Assembly: GCA_017535325.1 (NCBI GenBank)
Contig: JAFXUC010000121.1
Span: 1 to 57,561 of the forward strand
DNA from: Bacteroidales bacterium
GTDB taxonomy: Bacteria; Bacteroidota; Bacteroidia; Bacteroidales; UBA3824
DNA length: 57,561 nt
Direction: 5' to 3'
The notes beneath the pieces were generated by a model. That model was given only the letters and a program-made list of their open reading frames with translations. It did not search any database and was not told where the DNA came from. Shown here one piece after another: positions 27,501 to 35,686 of this stretch (positions within the stretch are counted from its first letter, which is position 1; every line of letters starts with the position of its first letter). A program made the position numbers and the translations under genes.

Positions 27501-28388
27501 TTGAAAATTCTTATTATAGAAGACGATTTCATTTCGCGCAACTACCTGCGTGATTTGTTGAAATATTCGGGTTATGAGGCTGTTTCGGCGCGTAACGTAC
27601 CCGAAGGACTTGATTCTTATATCCGTGAAAAGCCGGATATGATAATCTGCGATATTTTGCTGCCGGGGGTTTCGGGTCTGGAATTTTTGAAGAAAATCCG
27701 CGAAAAAGACCTGACAACCTTTGTCCTGATGGTCGCCTCAAAAACCTCGGAGAGGATTATTACGGAATGTTTCAGAAGCGGGGCAAACGATTTCTTGAAA
27801 AACCCCGTCTTGGACAAGGACATTTTGCCTAAAATCGCAAAACAAAGGGACAAACTCGAAAACAAGTACGAAAAAACCGACTTCGGAACCATTGTCAGCG
27901 GCAACATAAAAATGGTGTTTCCGACGGGTTTTGACGTGGTTTATCTGATTGCCGAAAGGGTTTTTGAGGAGTTTGTGCCGGGATATTTCAGCGATTACGT
28001 GGAGACGGAGATAAGAGTGGGACTCTCGGAACTTATCTGCAACGCCGTTGAGCACGGAAACCTCGGAATCACTTTTTCGGAAAAGAAACGCTGTACCGAC
28101 GAGGGTAATTTGGAGCAGTTGATAAGGGAGAGGCTTGCAGACCCGGTGCTCAGTTCAAGGCTTGTAAAAATCGAGTTTTCTTACAACGAGGAAGAATGTG
28201 AGTGGATTATAACCGACGACGGCGACGGTTTTGACTACAACAACATTTCCGTTCCGACGCTTGAAGAAAACAAGGAAGGATTCAGCGGCAGGGGAATCAA
28301 TCTTTCAAAAGCCCTTTTTGACAGCATAGAATACGTCGGAAAAGGCAATATTGTAAAGGTCAGGAAAAAACGAAGTTTCTTAGTATAA
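27501..28388 (+). CDS. Response regulator fused to RsbW-like HATPase domain
   Basis: 295 residues from a TTG start (no ATG fits). The receiver domain (1-118) has the acidic pair in LIIEDDF, phospho-acceptor D51 in ICDILLPG, S80 and K100 (FLKNP). A GHKL ATPase domain (about 135-290) has an N-box with N181 in ELICNAVEHGN and the G1 box DDGDGFD, then GFSGRGINLSKALFD. There is no dimerisation/His-phosphotransfer domain, so it is not a hybrid histidine kinase. The ATPase resembles the RsbW/SpoIIAB serine-kinase type. A phosphorylation-controlled anti-sigma or partner-switch kinase is the likeliest role, by inference. dnaE follows 34 bases later on the same strand. Confidence 0.85.
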   Translation: MKILIIEDDFISRNYLRDLLKYSGYEAVSARNVPEGLDSYIREKPDMIICDILLPGVSGLEFLKKIREKDLTTFVLMVASKTSERIITECFRSGANDFLKNPVLDKDILPKIAKQRDKLENKYEKTDFGTIVSGNIKMVFPTGFDVVYLIAERVFEEFVPGYFSDYVETEIRVGLSELICNAVEHGNLGITFSEKKRCTDEGNLEQLIRERLADPVLSSRLVKIEFSYNEEECEWIITDDGDGFDYNNISVPTLEENKEGFSGRGINLSKALFDSIEYVGKGNIVKVRKKRSFLV

Positions 28389-28422
28389 TATATAAGGCAT
28401 TACTCAAAAATCAAAAAACACA

Positions 28423-29547
28423 ATGGATAAATTTACTCACTTGCACGTTCACTCGCACTATTCCATTCTTGACGGAATGTCAAAAGTGCCTGACCTGATA
28501 AACAAGTGTCTTAAAAACGGCATGCACGCCATGGCTTTAACTGACCACGGCAATATGTTCGGTATCAAGGACTTGTTTGACTCGTCAAAAAAGATAAACG
28601 GCAAATGCAAAAAGGCGGTTTCGGAATGTAAGGAGGCGATAGAAAAGGCAACCGATCCGGCTAAAAAAGCCGAACTCGAAGCCCAACTCCCCGAACTTGA
28701 AAAGAAGGCGGCGGAATACATTCCTTTTAAGCCGATTATCGGAATAGAGGCGTATTGCGCCCATGAAAACCGCACTCTCAAAGACCACCGAGGCTGGCAC
28801 TTGATTTTGCTCGCCAAAAACAAGACCGGTTATCACAGTCTTTGCAAACTTGCCTCAATCGCTTTTACGGAAGGCTATTATTATAATGCGCGTATCGACA
28901 AGGAAATCCTTGAAAAATATCACGAGGGTGTGATTTGCTGTTCGGCGTGTTTAGGCGGCGAGGTTGCGCAAAAAATTATGTCGGGAGATATTCAGGAGGC
29001 TGAAAAAACGGTTCTCTGGTTCAAGAATCTTTTCGGCGACGACTATTATCTCGAAATGCAGCGTCATAAAACCGACAAACCGAATGCCGCAACCGACACT
29101 TTTGAAAAGCAGGAACAGGTAAACAAGGTTTTAATAGAGTTCTCTAAAAAGCACAATATCAAGTTAATCGCTACCAACGACGTTCACTTTGTGGAGGAAG
29201 ACCACGGCGAGGCTCACGACCGTCTGATTTGCCTTTCAACGGGTAAGGATTTTGACGACCCTAACCGCATGCACTACACAAAGCAGGAATGGCTCAAAAC
29301 GCCTGACGAAATGGAAGTGGTGTTTTCGGACATTCCCGAAGCCCTTTCCAACACGGTGGAAATAGCAGACAAAGTTGAGACTTACGACATTGACTCAGGT
29401 CCTATCATGCCGAAATTCGACATTCCCGAATCCTTCGGCACGGAAGAGGAATACAGAAAAAAACTCACCGAAAAAGACCTTTTTGACGAGTTTACGCAGG
29501 ACGAAAACGGCAATGTCGTTCTCTCCCAGGAAGACGCGGAAAAGTAA
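28423..29547 (+). CDS. dnaE: DNA polymerase III alpha subunit, N-terminal part (PHP domain), ended by an in-frame TAA
   Basis: 374 residues. The sequence begins FTHLHVHSHYSILDGMSKVP, the PHP domain of DnaE, with HxHxH, TDHGNMFG, and ATNDVHFVEEDHGEAHD. It stops at TAA 29545-29547. Translation continues in the same frame after the stop as IKKLGGYEKLYRIKLEADYL, clear DnaE sequence, so this is one gene broken by a nonsense codon. In context the codon follows Glu-Lys and was probably a Lys (AAA). dnaE is the replicative polymerase and essential, so either the base is a sequencing/assembly error, the cell has another copy, or two polypeptides reconstitute the enzyme. Confidence 0.9.
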   Translation: MDKFTHLHVHSHYSILDGMSKVPDLINKCLKNGMHAMALTDHGNMFGIKDLFDSSKKINGKCKKAVSECKEAIEKATDPAKKAELEAQLPELEKKAAEYIPFKPIIGIEAYCAHENRTLKDHRGWHLILLAKNKTGYHSLCKLASIAFTEGYYYNARIDKEILEKYHEGVICCSACLGGEVAQKIMSGDIQEAEKTVLWFKNLFGDDYYLEMQRHKTDKPNAATDTFEKQEQVNKVLIEFSKKHNIKLIATNDVHFVEEDHGEAHDRLICLSTGKDFDDPNRMHYTKQEWLKTPDEMEVVFSDIPEALSNTVEIADKVETYDIDSGPIMPKFDIPESFGTEEEYRKKLTEKDLFDEFTQDENGNVVLSQEDAEK

Positions 29548-29694
29548 ATCAAAAAACTCGGCGGTTACGAAAAACTTTACCGTATAAAACTCGAAGCCGA
29601 TTATCTCAGCAAACTGACTTACGACGGTGCAAAATTCCGTTACGGTGACACTTTAACTCCAGAACAGTCAGAGCGTATAAAATTTGAACTTCAC

Positions 29695-32286
29695 GTGATG
29701 AAGACCATGGGTTTTCCGGGTTACTTCCTTATCGTGTCAGATTATATCCGCGCCGCAAGGGAAGAGTTGGACGTCTGGGTAGGACCGGGGCGTGGTTCGG
29801 CGGCAGGCTCTGTTGTGGCTTACTGCTTGAAAATCACAAACATCGACCCGCTTAAATACGACCTTCTTTTTGAGCGTTTCTTGAATCCCGACCGTATTTC
29901 ACTCCCCGATATTGACGTGGACTTTGACGATGACGGACGCGGAAAGGTTCTCGACTGGGTTACGGAAAAATACGGCAAGGAAAAAGTGGCGCACATCATC
30001 ACTTACGGCACTATGGCGACAAAATCCTCTGTTGCCGATGTCGGAAGGGTTCAGAAAGTGCCGCTCCCTATTGTCAACGCCATAAAAAAACTTATTCCAG
30101 AAAAGAGTTTCGAGGAGTATCAGGTAAAGGCTGTTGACGGCGAAGTCCCCAAGAAAATGCCGAAAGTAAATCTCGGTACTTGTTATAAATATATCCCTGA
30201 GTTACAGCTACTTACAAAAGGCATTCAGCCTGAGACGGAAAACTTTAAAATTCCGCTCGAAGGTCAGAACGACAATATCGCCTCAATGCTGAAATACGCC
30301 AAGGATTTGGAGGACACAAACCGTCAAATCGGTATCCATGCCTGCGGCGTTATTATCGGTGCACAGGATTTGACCGACATTGCGCCCGTCTGCACGATTA
30401 AGGATAAAGACACTGACAGCGATGTTGTTGTAACCCAGTATGACGGACACGTTGTTGAAAGCGTAGGTTTAATCAAGATGGACTTCTTAGGTCTTAAAAC
30501 TTTGTCGCTCCAAAAAGAAACACTTAAAAATATAAAGAAACACCGTGGAATTGACATTGATTTGGAGGCTATTCCTATTGATGACAAGTTGACTTACCAA
30601 CTTTACAGCGAGGGACGTACTATCGGAACGTTTCAGTTTGAGTCGCCGGGTATGCAGAAATACCTTAAAGAACTCAAACCCACGCAGATAACCGACCTTA
30701 TCGCCATGAACGCTTTGTATCGTCCGGGTCCTATGGATTACATTCCGACGTTTATCAACCGAAAACTCGGTAAAGAGCCGATTTCGTATGATATTCCCGT
30801 CATGGAAAAATACTTGAAAGACACTTACGGCGTAACCGTTTATCAAGAGCAAGTTATGCTTTTGAGCCGTCTTTTGGCGGGTTTTACGCGTGGTCAGGCA
30901 GACTCTTTGCGTAAGGCGATGGGTAAAAAAATCGCTGCAATGTTGGCGGATTTGAAACCGAAATTCATCGAAGGCGGTAAGAAAAACGGTCATGACGAAA
31001 AGATTTTGTTAAAGATTTGGGGCGACTGGGAGAAATTTGCGTCATACGCTTTCAACAAATCACACGCTGCTTGTTATGCTTGGGTGGCTTATCAGACGGG
31101 CTACTTAAAAGCACATTATCCGGCAGAATACATGGCGGCAAACCTCACGCGCAACAAGGATTCAATTGACGATGTTAAAAAATTCATGGAAGAATGTAAA
31201 GCCATGAAAATTGATGTTAAAGGCCCTGACATCAACGAGTCGGATTTGAATTTTTCCGTTACGAAAGACGGCGGTATAAGGTTTGGTCTCGGCGGTATAA
31301 AAGGAGTAGGAGAGGCGGCTGTTGAAGGTATCGTTGCTGAAAGAGAGAAAAACGGACCGTACAAAGATATTTACGATTTTGTGGAAAGAGTCAACCTTTC
31401 GCAGGTAAACCGTAGAACGATAGAGAGTTTTGCGATTGCGGGTGCGTTTGATTCGTTCAAAGACTTAAAGCGGAGTCAGTTTTTGGAACCTATTGAAGGC
31501 GATACTATGACTTTTAGCGAGGCACTCGGTAAATACGGTCAGAAGATGAAAGCCGGCGGCGATACGGGCGGAAATTCGCTTTTCGGCGGCACTATCGAGG
31601 TCAACGTCAAGAAACCGCAGCCCAAAAACTGCGACGAATGGTCTGACTTGGTGCGTCTTAACAAGGAGAAAGAACTTGTGGGCATTTACCTGTCGGCACA
31701 CCCGCTTGACCCGTACAGAATAGAAATCGAGAATTACTGCAACGCTACGATGGCTCAGATGGCGGATTTGACGTCATTGCAAACGCTGAAAGAGGTGCGT
31801 GTTGCGGGCATTGTAACGGGTGCAGCGGAAAGAACCACCAAAACGGGCAATCCTTGGGGACAACTTACGGTTGAGGATTTTGAAGGCAGTTTTGCGTTTC
31901 CGATGTTTTCAAAGGACTATTTGAAATACAAGAGTTTCTTTACGGTAAACTATGCGGTTTTGATTCGCGGCAACATTCAGCCGAGGTACAACAATCCGGC
32001 GGAGTTTGAATTTAAGATTCAGTCTATCGAGTTGCTTGAAGACGCAAAAAAGAAAATGCTCAATTCCATAACGCTGAACATTCCGATTGGGGATTTGAAC
32101 ACCGAAATGATGGGCAGCATTAAGGAAATAGCGCAGCGCAAGGGCGATTATCCGTTGAAGTTTCAGTTTTTTGACCCGAAAACCAAGGTCGCAATCCGCA
32201 TGGGTTCGCGCTCTTACAAAATCAAAATTGACAACGATTTGATTTCAAGGTTGAAGGATCAGCAGATTGATTATCAGATAAAGTAA
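29695..32286 (+). CDS. dnaE: DNA polymerase III alpha subunit, C-terminal part (palm to OB fold)
   Basis: 863 residues from the ATG at 29695 (a GTG sits just before it), in the same frame as the N-terminal part. The 49 codons between the TAA and this ATG are also DnaE-like and open. The polymerase palm is intact: GPGRGSAAGSVVAYCLKI and ISLPDIDVDFDDDGRGKV hold the catalytic aspartates. Next come the thumb and fingers with LYRPGPMDYIPTFINRK, FTRGQADSLRKAMGKK and the HhH motif GGIKGVGEAAVEGIV, and an OB fold (EVRVAGIVTGAAERTTKTG). Total length if continuous is about 1287 residues, normal for Bacteroidales DnaE. If translated alone, the product would have the polymerase core without PHP. Confidence 0.88.
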   Translation: MMKTMGFPGYFLIVSDYIRAAREELDVWVGPGRGSAAGSVVAYCLKITNIDPLKYDLLFERFLNPDRISLPDIDVDFDDDGRGKVLDWVTEKYGKEKVAHIITYGTMATKSSVADVGRVQKVPLPIVNAIKKLIPEKSFEEYQVKAVDGEVPKKMPKVNLGTCYKYIPELQLLTKGIQPETENFKIPLEGQNDNIASMLKYAKDLEDTNRQIGIHACGVIIGAQDLTDIAPVCTIKDKDTDSDVVVTQYDGHVVESVGLIKMDFLGLKTLSLQKETLKNIKKHRGIDIDLEAIPIDDKLTYQLYSEGRTIGTFQFESPGMQKYLKELKPTQITDLIAMNALYRPGPMDYIPTFINRKLGKEPISYDIPVMEKYLKDTYGVTVYQEQVMLLSRLLAGFTRGQADSLRKAMGKKIAAMLADLKPKFIEGGKKNGHDEKILLKIWGDWEKFASYAFNKSHAACYAWVAYQTGYLKAHYPAEYMAANLTRNKDSIDDVKKFMEECKAMKIDVKGPDINESDLNFSVTKDGGIRFGLGGIKGVGEAAVEGIVAEREKNGPYKDIYDFVERVNLSQVNRRTIESFAIAGAFDSFKDLKRSQFLEPIEGDTMTFSEALGKYGQKMKAGGDTGGNSLFGGTIEVNVKKPQPKNCDEWSDLVRLNKEKELVGIYLSAHPLDPYRIEIENYCNATMAQMADLTSLQTLKEVRVAGIVTGAAERTTKTGNPWGQLTVEDFEGSFAFPMFSKDYLKYKSFFTVNYAVLIRGNIQPRYNNPAEFEFKIQSIELLEDAKKKMLNSITLNIPIGDLNTEMMGSIKEIAQRKGDYPLKFQFFDPKTKVAIRMGSRSYKIKIDNDLISRLKDQQIDYQIK

Positions 32287-32308
32287 ATAGTTAATAAATC
32301 TTAAAACG

Positions 32309-32340
32309 CTTGTTTTTCTAAAAACCGTTTGTTATATTTG
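32309..32340 (+). promoter_or_regulatory. Predicted rubrerythrin promoter
   Basis: CTTG-N20-TATATTTG: exact -7 box, one mismatch in the -33 box, 34 bases before the ATG. Confidence 0.6.
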
Positions 32341-32374
32341 CCATATCAAACAATCAATCAAATTTTAATCAAGT

Positions 32375-32923
32375 ATGAAAAAGAAATGGACATGCGCAAT
32401 CTGCGGTTTCGTTTATGAAGGTGAGGAACCGCCGGAGAAATGCCCCCAGTGTAAAGCACCTAAATCCAAATTCAAAGAACTTACAGGCGAGTTGAATTTT
32501 GAAACTGAACACGTTATCGGAATAGCAAAAGGCGTTCCCGAAGATTTGATTCAGGATCTTAACAACCACTTCACGGGCGAATGTTCCGAAGTCGGAATGT
32601 ATCTTGCCATGAGCCGTCAGGCTGACAGGGAAGGTTATCCCGAAATTGCCGAGGCTTTCAGACGTTACGCTTTTGAAGAGGCTGATCATGCCGCCCGGTT
32701 TGCAGAACTTTTAGGCGATGTGGTTTGGGACACCAAAACAAACCTCGACAAGAGAATGAACGCCGAAGCAGGAGCCTGCGCCGACAAAAACCGAATCGCA
32801 AAACGTGCAAAAGAACTCAATCTTGACGCAATTCACGATACGGTTCATGAAATGGCAAAAGATGAAGCCCGTCACGGAAGAGGTTTCAAAGGCTTGTACG
32901 ACAGATATTTCGGAAAAAAATAA
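32375..32923 (+). CDS. rbr: Reverse-type rubrerythrin (NADH peroxidase family)
   Basis: 182 residues. The rubredoxin domain is at the N-terminus (C7-x2-C10 in [12 protein letters not shown] and C23-x2-C26 in EKCPQC). The ferritin-like diiron domain follows ([55 protein letters not shown]). This order is reversed from classical rubrerythrin and is called reverse rubrerythrin. It reduces hydrogen peroxide with electrons from NADH via rubredoxin-type partners and is an oxidative-stress enzyme of anaerobes. It is a single gene with its own promoter and terminator. Confidence 0.93.
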   Translation: MKKKWTCAICGFVYEGEEPPEKCPQCKAPKSKFKELTGELNFETEHVIGIAKGVPEDLIQDLNNHFTGECSEVGMYLAMSRQADREGYPEIAEAFRRYAFEEADHAARFAELLGDVVWDTKTNLDKRMNAEAGACADKNRIAKRAKELNLDAIHDTVHEMAKDEARHGRGFKGLYDRYFGKK

Positions 32924-32941
32924 ACTAAATTTTTTGTAAAA

Positions 32942-32982
32942 AAAATACCCCGTGCATTTGAATAATGTGCGGGGTTATTTGT
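32942..32982 (+). terminator. Terminator after rubrerythrin
   Basis: Stem ATACCCCGTGCATT / AATGTGCGGGGTTAT, with two G-U pairs and a 5-base loop, then a T-rich tail. The tail is interrupted by single A and G. Confidence 0.7.
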
Positions 32983-33003
32983 TTTGTAGAATATTTATCC
33001 GTA

Positions 33004-33053
33004 TTATTTTTTGCCGAAACAGTATAAAAAATATCCATTTCGGCAAAAAATAA
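33004..33053. repeat. Perfect 16-bp inverted repeat (dyad 1)
   Basis: TTATTTTTTGCCGAAA at 33004-33019 and its exact complement at 33038-33053, with an 18-base gap. It shares the GCCGAAA half-site and the gap length with dyad 2. Confidence 0.85.
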
Positions 33054-33063
33054 TTTTTATTTT

Positions 33064-33099
33064 CTGCCGAAATTGAATAAAAATTACTAATTTTGGCAG
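33064..33099. promoter_or_regulatory. Dyad 2, 11-bp inverted repeat overlapping a -7 box
   Basis: CTGCCGAAATT and AATTTTGGCAG, with one mismatch. Measured between the 7-base half-sites GCCGAAA (33066) and TTTTGGC (33091), the gap is 18 bases, as in dyad 1. The right arm contains TAATTTTG (33088-33095), a perfect -7 box, so binding here would block the promoter. Confidence 0.6.
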
Positions 33100-33497
33100 G
33101 AAATAACTTTCAAATTGCTCAGGCGTATATGGTTTTTGGCGGTGTGCCTTTTTATTACACATTGTTGGACAAAACACAAAGTCTCGCCCAAAATATTGAC
33201 AGATTGTTTTTCGAGTCCAAAAATGCTGTTTTGAGAGTGGAATTTTCAGAATTGTTTTCTTCTCTTTTCAACAAGCCTGAAAAATATCTGTCTGTTATTG
33301 AGATATTTGCAGAGAAGAAAGAAGGTTTTACGCGGGAAGAAATCAGCAAGAAAACCGGCATTACCGGCGCAGGTCTTACCAAAATGCTTGATAATCTTGA
33401 ACGTTGCGATTTTATACTCGGATATTCAAAATTCGGCGGCGGCAAAAATTACTCAATAGTTGATAAAGAAATTATACTTGACGATTTGTTTGTGTAA
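33093..33497 (+). pseudogene. Doubly truncated AAA ATPase relic (DUF234/archaeal-type ATPase family)
   Basis: The frame encodes QIAQAYMVFGGVPFYYTLLD, AQNIDRLFFESKNAVL, and a winged-helix part EGFTREEISKKTGITGAGLT, then CDFILGYSKFGGGKNYSIVD. This is the middle of the large ATPase family common in Bacteroidota. The Walker A/B N-terminal part (about 250 residues) is missing, and the protein ends before the usual C-terminal nuclease-like part. The start of the frame lies inside the promoter/dyad, so a deletion seems to have joined the regulatory region to mid-gene sequence. It is probably not functional. It overlaps the upstream extension of the next frame, which is not used. Confidence 0.75.
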
Positions 33498-33552
33498 TTT
33501 TTTCGTTTACGGCATAATCATTGCTGGATTTCTTACTATAACGAAAAGGAAA

Positions 33553-35019
33553 ATGAAATTTCTTACAACAATAATCTTAATATCGCTTTTGCTGCCCCTG
33601 AACTCCTTGGGACAGTATACGATGGAATGGGCTCACACTTTCGGCGGCAACGGCTGGGACGAGGCCAACTCCTGTATAGAAACCCGCGACGGTGAATATA
33701 TACTCAGCGGTTTTGCGCGGCTTCAAGACCACCGCCTTTGGATGGTGAAAGTCCGTCCTGACGGCAGCGGACACTGGGGCAAAACTTTTGAAGAGTATTT
33801 TGTCTCTCAGGCAAATTCCATTGTCGAAACCTCTGACAGCAATCTCGTTATAACAGGTTTTGCCATAAGAAAACGCGAGTTTCAGAGCAATCTTCTTCTG
33901 ATGAAGGTTGACACTCTGGGCAACGTTCTCTGGCAAAAAGTTTACGGCGAAGACGGCGACGAACAAGGCGCAAAAGTTATCGAAACCTCTGACGGAGGTT
34001 TTGCGGTTGCCGGTTATTCAACCTCAAACAACGACGCCGAGCCCAACTGGTATGTCCTGAAAACCGACAAAGAAGGCAACAAACTCTGGGACAAGCAGTT
34101 CGGCGGTTCGTCCGATGACAGGGCGTTGTCAGTTGCAGAAACTTACGACGGCGGTTATGTCGTTACGGGGTATTCCGGCAGCGGCGACGGCGGCAGAAAA
34201 ATGATGTCAATCATAAAACTCGACGCCGAGGGCAACGACATTTGGGCTCAAAACTATCCCGTCAACGATTGGAGTTGCGGCGCGGACATCATCGCCACCA
34301 AAGACAGCATGATAATGGCAACCGGTTACACAAAAGCCCATACCATAACCGATTACGATGTTATGACCGTAAAAACCGACATGAACGGAGATACTCTCTG
34401 GATACGCACCTACGGCGACGAACACTGGCAGGAAGGCACTGCTATGGTTGAGACTTTCGACAACTGTTTTGTGGTCGCCGGATATTCAATGTCAAACATA
34501 AAAGACCAGTCAAGTTTTATAATTCTTAAATACGACAAATCCGGCAATCTGCTTTGGAACTACAATTTCAAACGCAAAAGTCAGGACTATGCAAAATCCG
34601 TCGTTGAGACCAAAGACAACGGACTTTTGATTGCAGGTACAACATTTTCGTTCGGCAAGGGCTGGGATATGGCGGTCTTGAAAATGAAACATTATGACAA
34701 AAAAGAAATCATCATAGATTTTCCCAAAGACCCTGTTGCGGCAACTCTGCGCAACGAGGTAGAAATCAGGCTTTGTCTTAACGGCTTCGGCGCACCAAAC
34801 GGCGTAAAAATTTTCGTCAATGACATTCCGCAGGTTGCAGCCACGGAATTTCGCCCGCCGAGCGAAGAAAATAAAAAAAACGGCTGCGAACTGCCGCTTT
34901 CTTACCCCGTCAGCCTCACAACAGGTCTTAACGTCATACGTTTGGAGGTGATGGATTCAAGAAATTACAGTTTTGAAAAGCAGATTTCACTTTACAGTCT
35001 GCCAAGATACGATTTCTGA
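33553..35019 (+). CDS. Secreted beta-propeller protein (repeats of about 55 residues)
   Basis: 488 residues from the ATG at 33553, which has a good ribosome site (AAAAGGA). Longer starts overlap the ATPase relic. A signal peptide (MKFLTTIILISLLLPLNSLG) precedes about seven repeats of the pattern W-xx-FGG-xxx-D-xA-x-ET-xDGGYV-xxGYS, such as WAHTFGGNGWDEANSCIET and WDKQFGGSSDDRALSVAET. These form a beta-propeller. A small C-terminal beta domain (EVEIRLCLNGFGAPNGVKIF) follows. I see no T9SS sorting domain or lipobox, so it may be periplasmic. Function unknown; such propellers are usually binding scaffolds. Confidence 0.8.
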   Translation: MKFLTTIILISLLLPLNSLGQYTMEWAHTFGGNGWDEANSCIETRDGEYILSGFARLQDHRLWMVKVRPDGSGHWGKTFEEYFVSQANSIVETSDSNLVITGFAIRKREFQSNLLLMKVDTLGNVLWQKVYGEDGDEQGAKVIETSDGGFAVAGYSTSNNDAEPNWYVLKTDKEGNKLWDKQFGGSSDDRALSVAETYDGGYVVTGYSGSGDGGRKMMSIIKLDAEGNDIWAQNYPVNDWSCGADIIATKDSMIMATGYTKAHTITDYDVMTVKTDMNGDTLWIRTYGDEHWQEGTAMVETFDNCFVVAGYSMSNIKDQSSFIILKYDKSGNLLWNYNFKRKSQDYAKSVVETKDNGLLIAGTTFSFGKGWDMAVLKMKHYDKKEIIIDFPKDPVAATLRNEVEIRLCLNGFGAPNGVKIFVNDIPQVAATEFRPPSEENKKNGCELPLSYPVSLTTGLNVIRLEVMDSRNYSFEKQISLYSLPRYDF

Positions 35020-35034
35020 TTTTTTTAAGGCTTT

Positions 35035-35068
35035 TTTGTTGAAGATAAAAGGAAAATTTGTACTTTTG
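35035..35068 (+). promoter_or_regulatory. Predicted promoter of the DUF5063-NlpC/P60 unit
   Basis: TTTG-N22-TACTTTTG, exact in both boxes with a longish spacer, 20 bases before the ATG. Confidence 0.6.
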
Positions 35069-35088
35069 CAGAATAAAATTTTTTAGTT

Positions 35089-35682
35089 ATGGATATTTAT
35101 TCTGACAAAAGTACATTGGAATTTGTAACCGTTGCGGCGGAATTTTGCGCTTTCGTAGAAAAGGCAAAGAAATTTTCCAAAAAAGATTTTGTGACTAAAC
35201 TTCACAAAATGCTCTCGCTTATCTATTTGAAAACCACACTTTTAACACCTTTTAGCGGGGCTGACTCCGAGGGCGAGGTGGAGGCTTATCTCTCCGAATA
35301 CGAATACGAATACATAAAAAGAAACGTAAGCCTTGTTTTGGGGCAGAGTGATTCTTATATCAGCATTTTCAACGCCGCCTCTGTTGACGAGGAAACCGAA
35401 CAGGCGGAACTCTCGGACTGCGTTGCAGATGTTTATCACAATCTCAAAAACTTTGTGGAAAATTACCGCTCACTGTCAGAAGAAAGCGCAAAGGCTTCAA
35501 GGGCGGAACTTTTGAGCGATTTCAAAGAATACTGGGGCGTAAAACTTCTTTCGCTTTTGACGGCGGTTCATCATTTGGTTTATTTTACGGATTTGGACGA
35601 GGAAGAATTTTCGGAGGAAACACCTGAGGCCGCAAAGAATTTTTACAGCGATTTTGTAGAAAATTATCACAAAAAAATTTGA
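35089..35682 (+). CDS. DUF5063 domain protein
   Basis: 197 residues, cytosolic and mostly helical. The opening FVTVAAEFCAFVEKAKKFSK and the following KLHKMLSLIYLKTTLL match the DUF5063 family, small helical proteins of Bacteroidota with no assigned function. It ends 4 bases before the NlpC/P60 gene and is probably cotranscribed with it. Confidence 0.82.
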   Translation: MDIYSDKSTLEFVTVAAEFCAFVEKAKKFSKKDFVTKLHKMLSLIYLKTTLLTPFSGADSEGEVEAYLSEYEYEYIKRNVSLVLGQSDSYISIFNAASVDEETEQAELSDCVADVYHNLKNFVENYRSLSEESAKASRAELLSDFKEYWGVKLLSLLTAVHHLVYFTDLDEEEFSEETPEAAKNFYSDFVENYHKKI

Positions 35683-35686
35683 AAAT

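Noticed and set aside
28423..32286. Stop-codon reassignment as explanation for the TAA in dnaE
   Set aside because: TAA is the normal stop of many genes in the window, including dnaE itself.
33460..33552. N-terminal extension of the beta-propeller gene
   Set aside because: It overlaps the ATPase relic; the ATG at 33553 has a ribosome site and a clean signal peptide.
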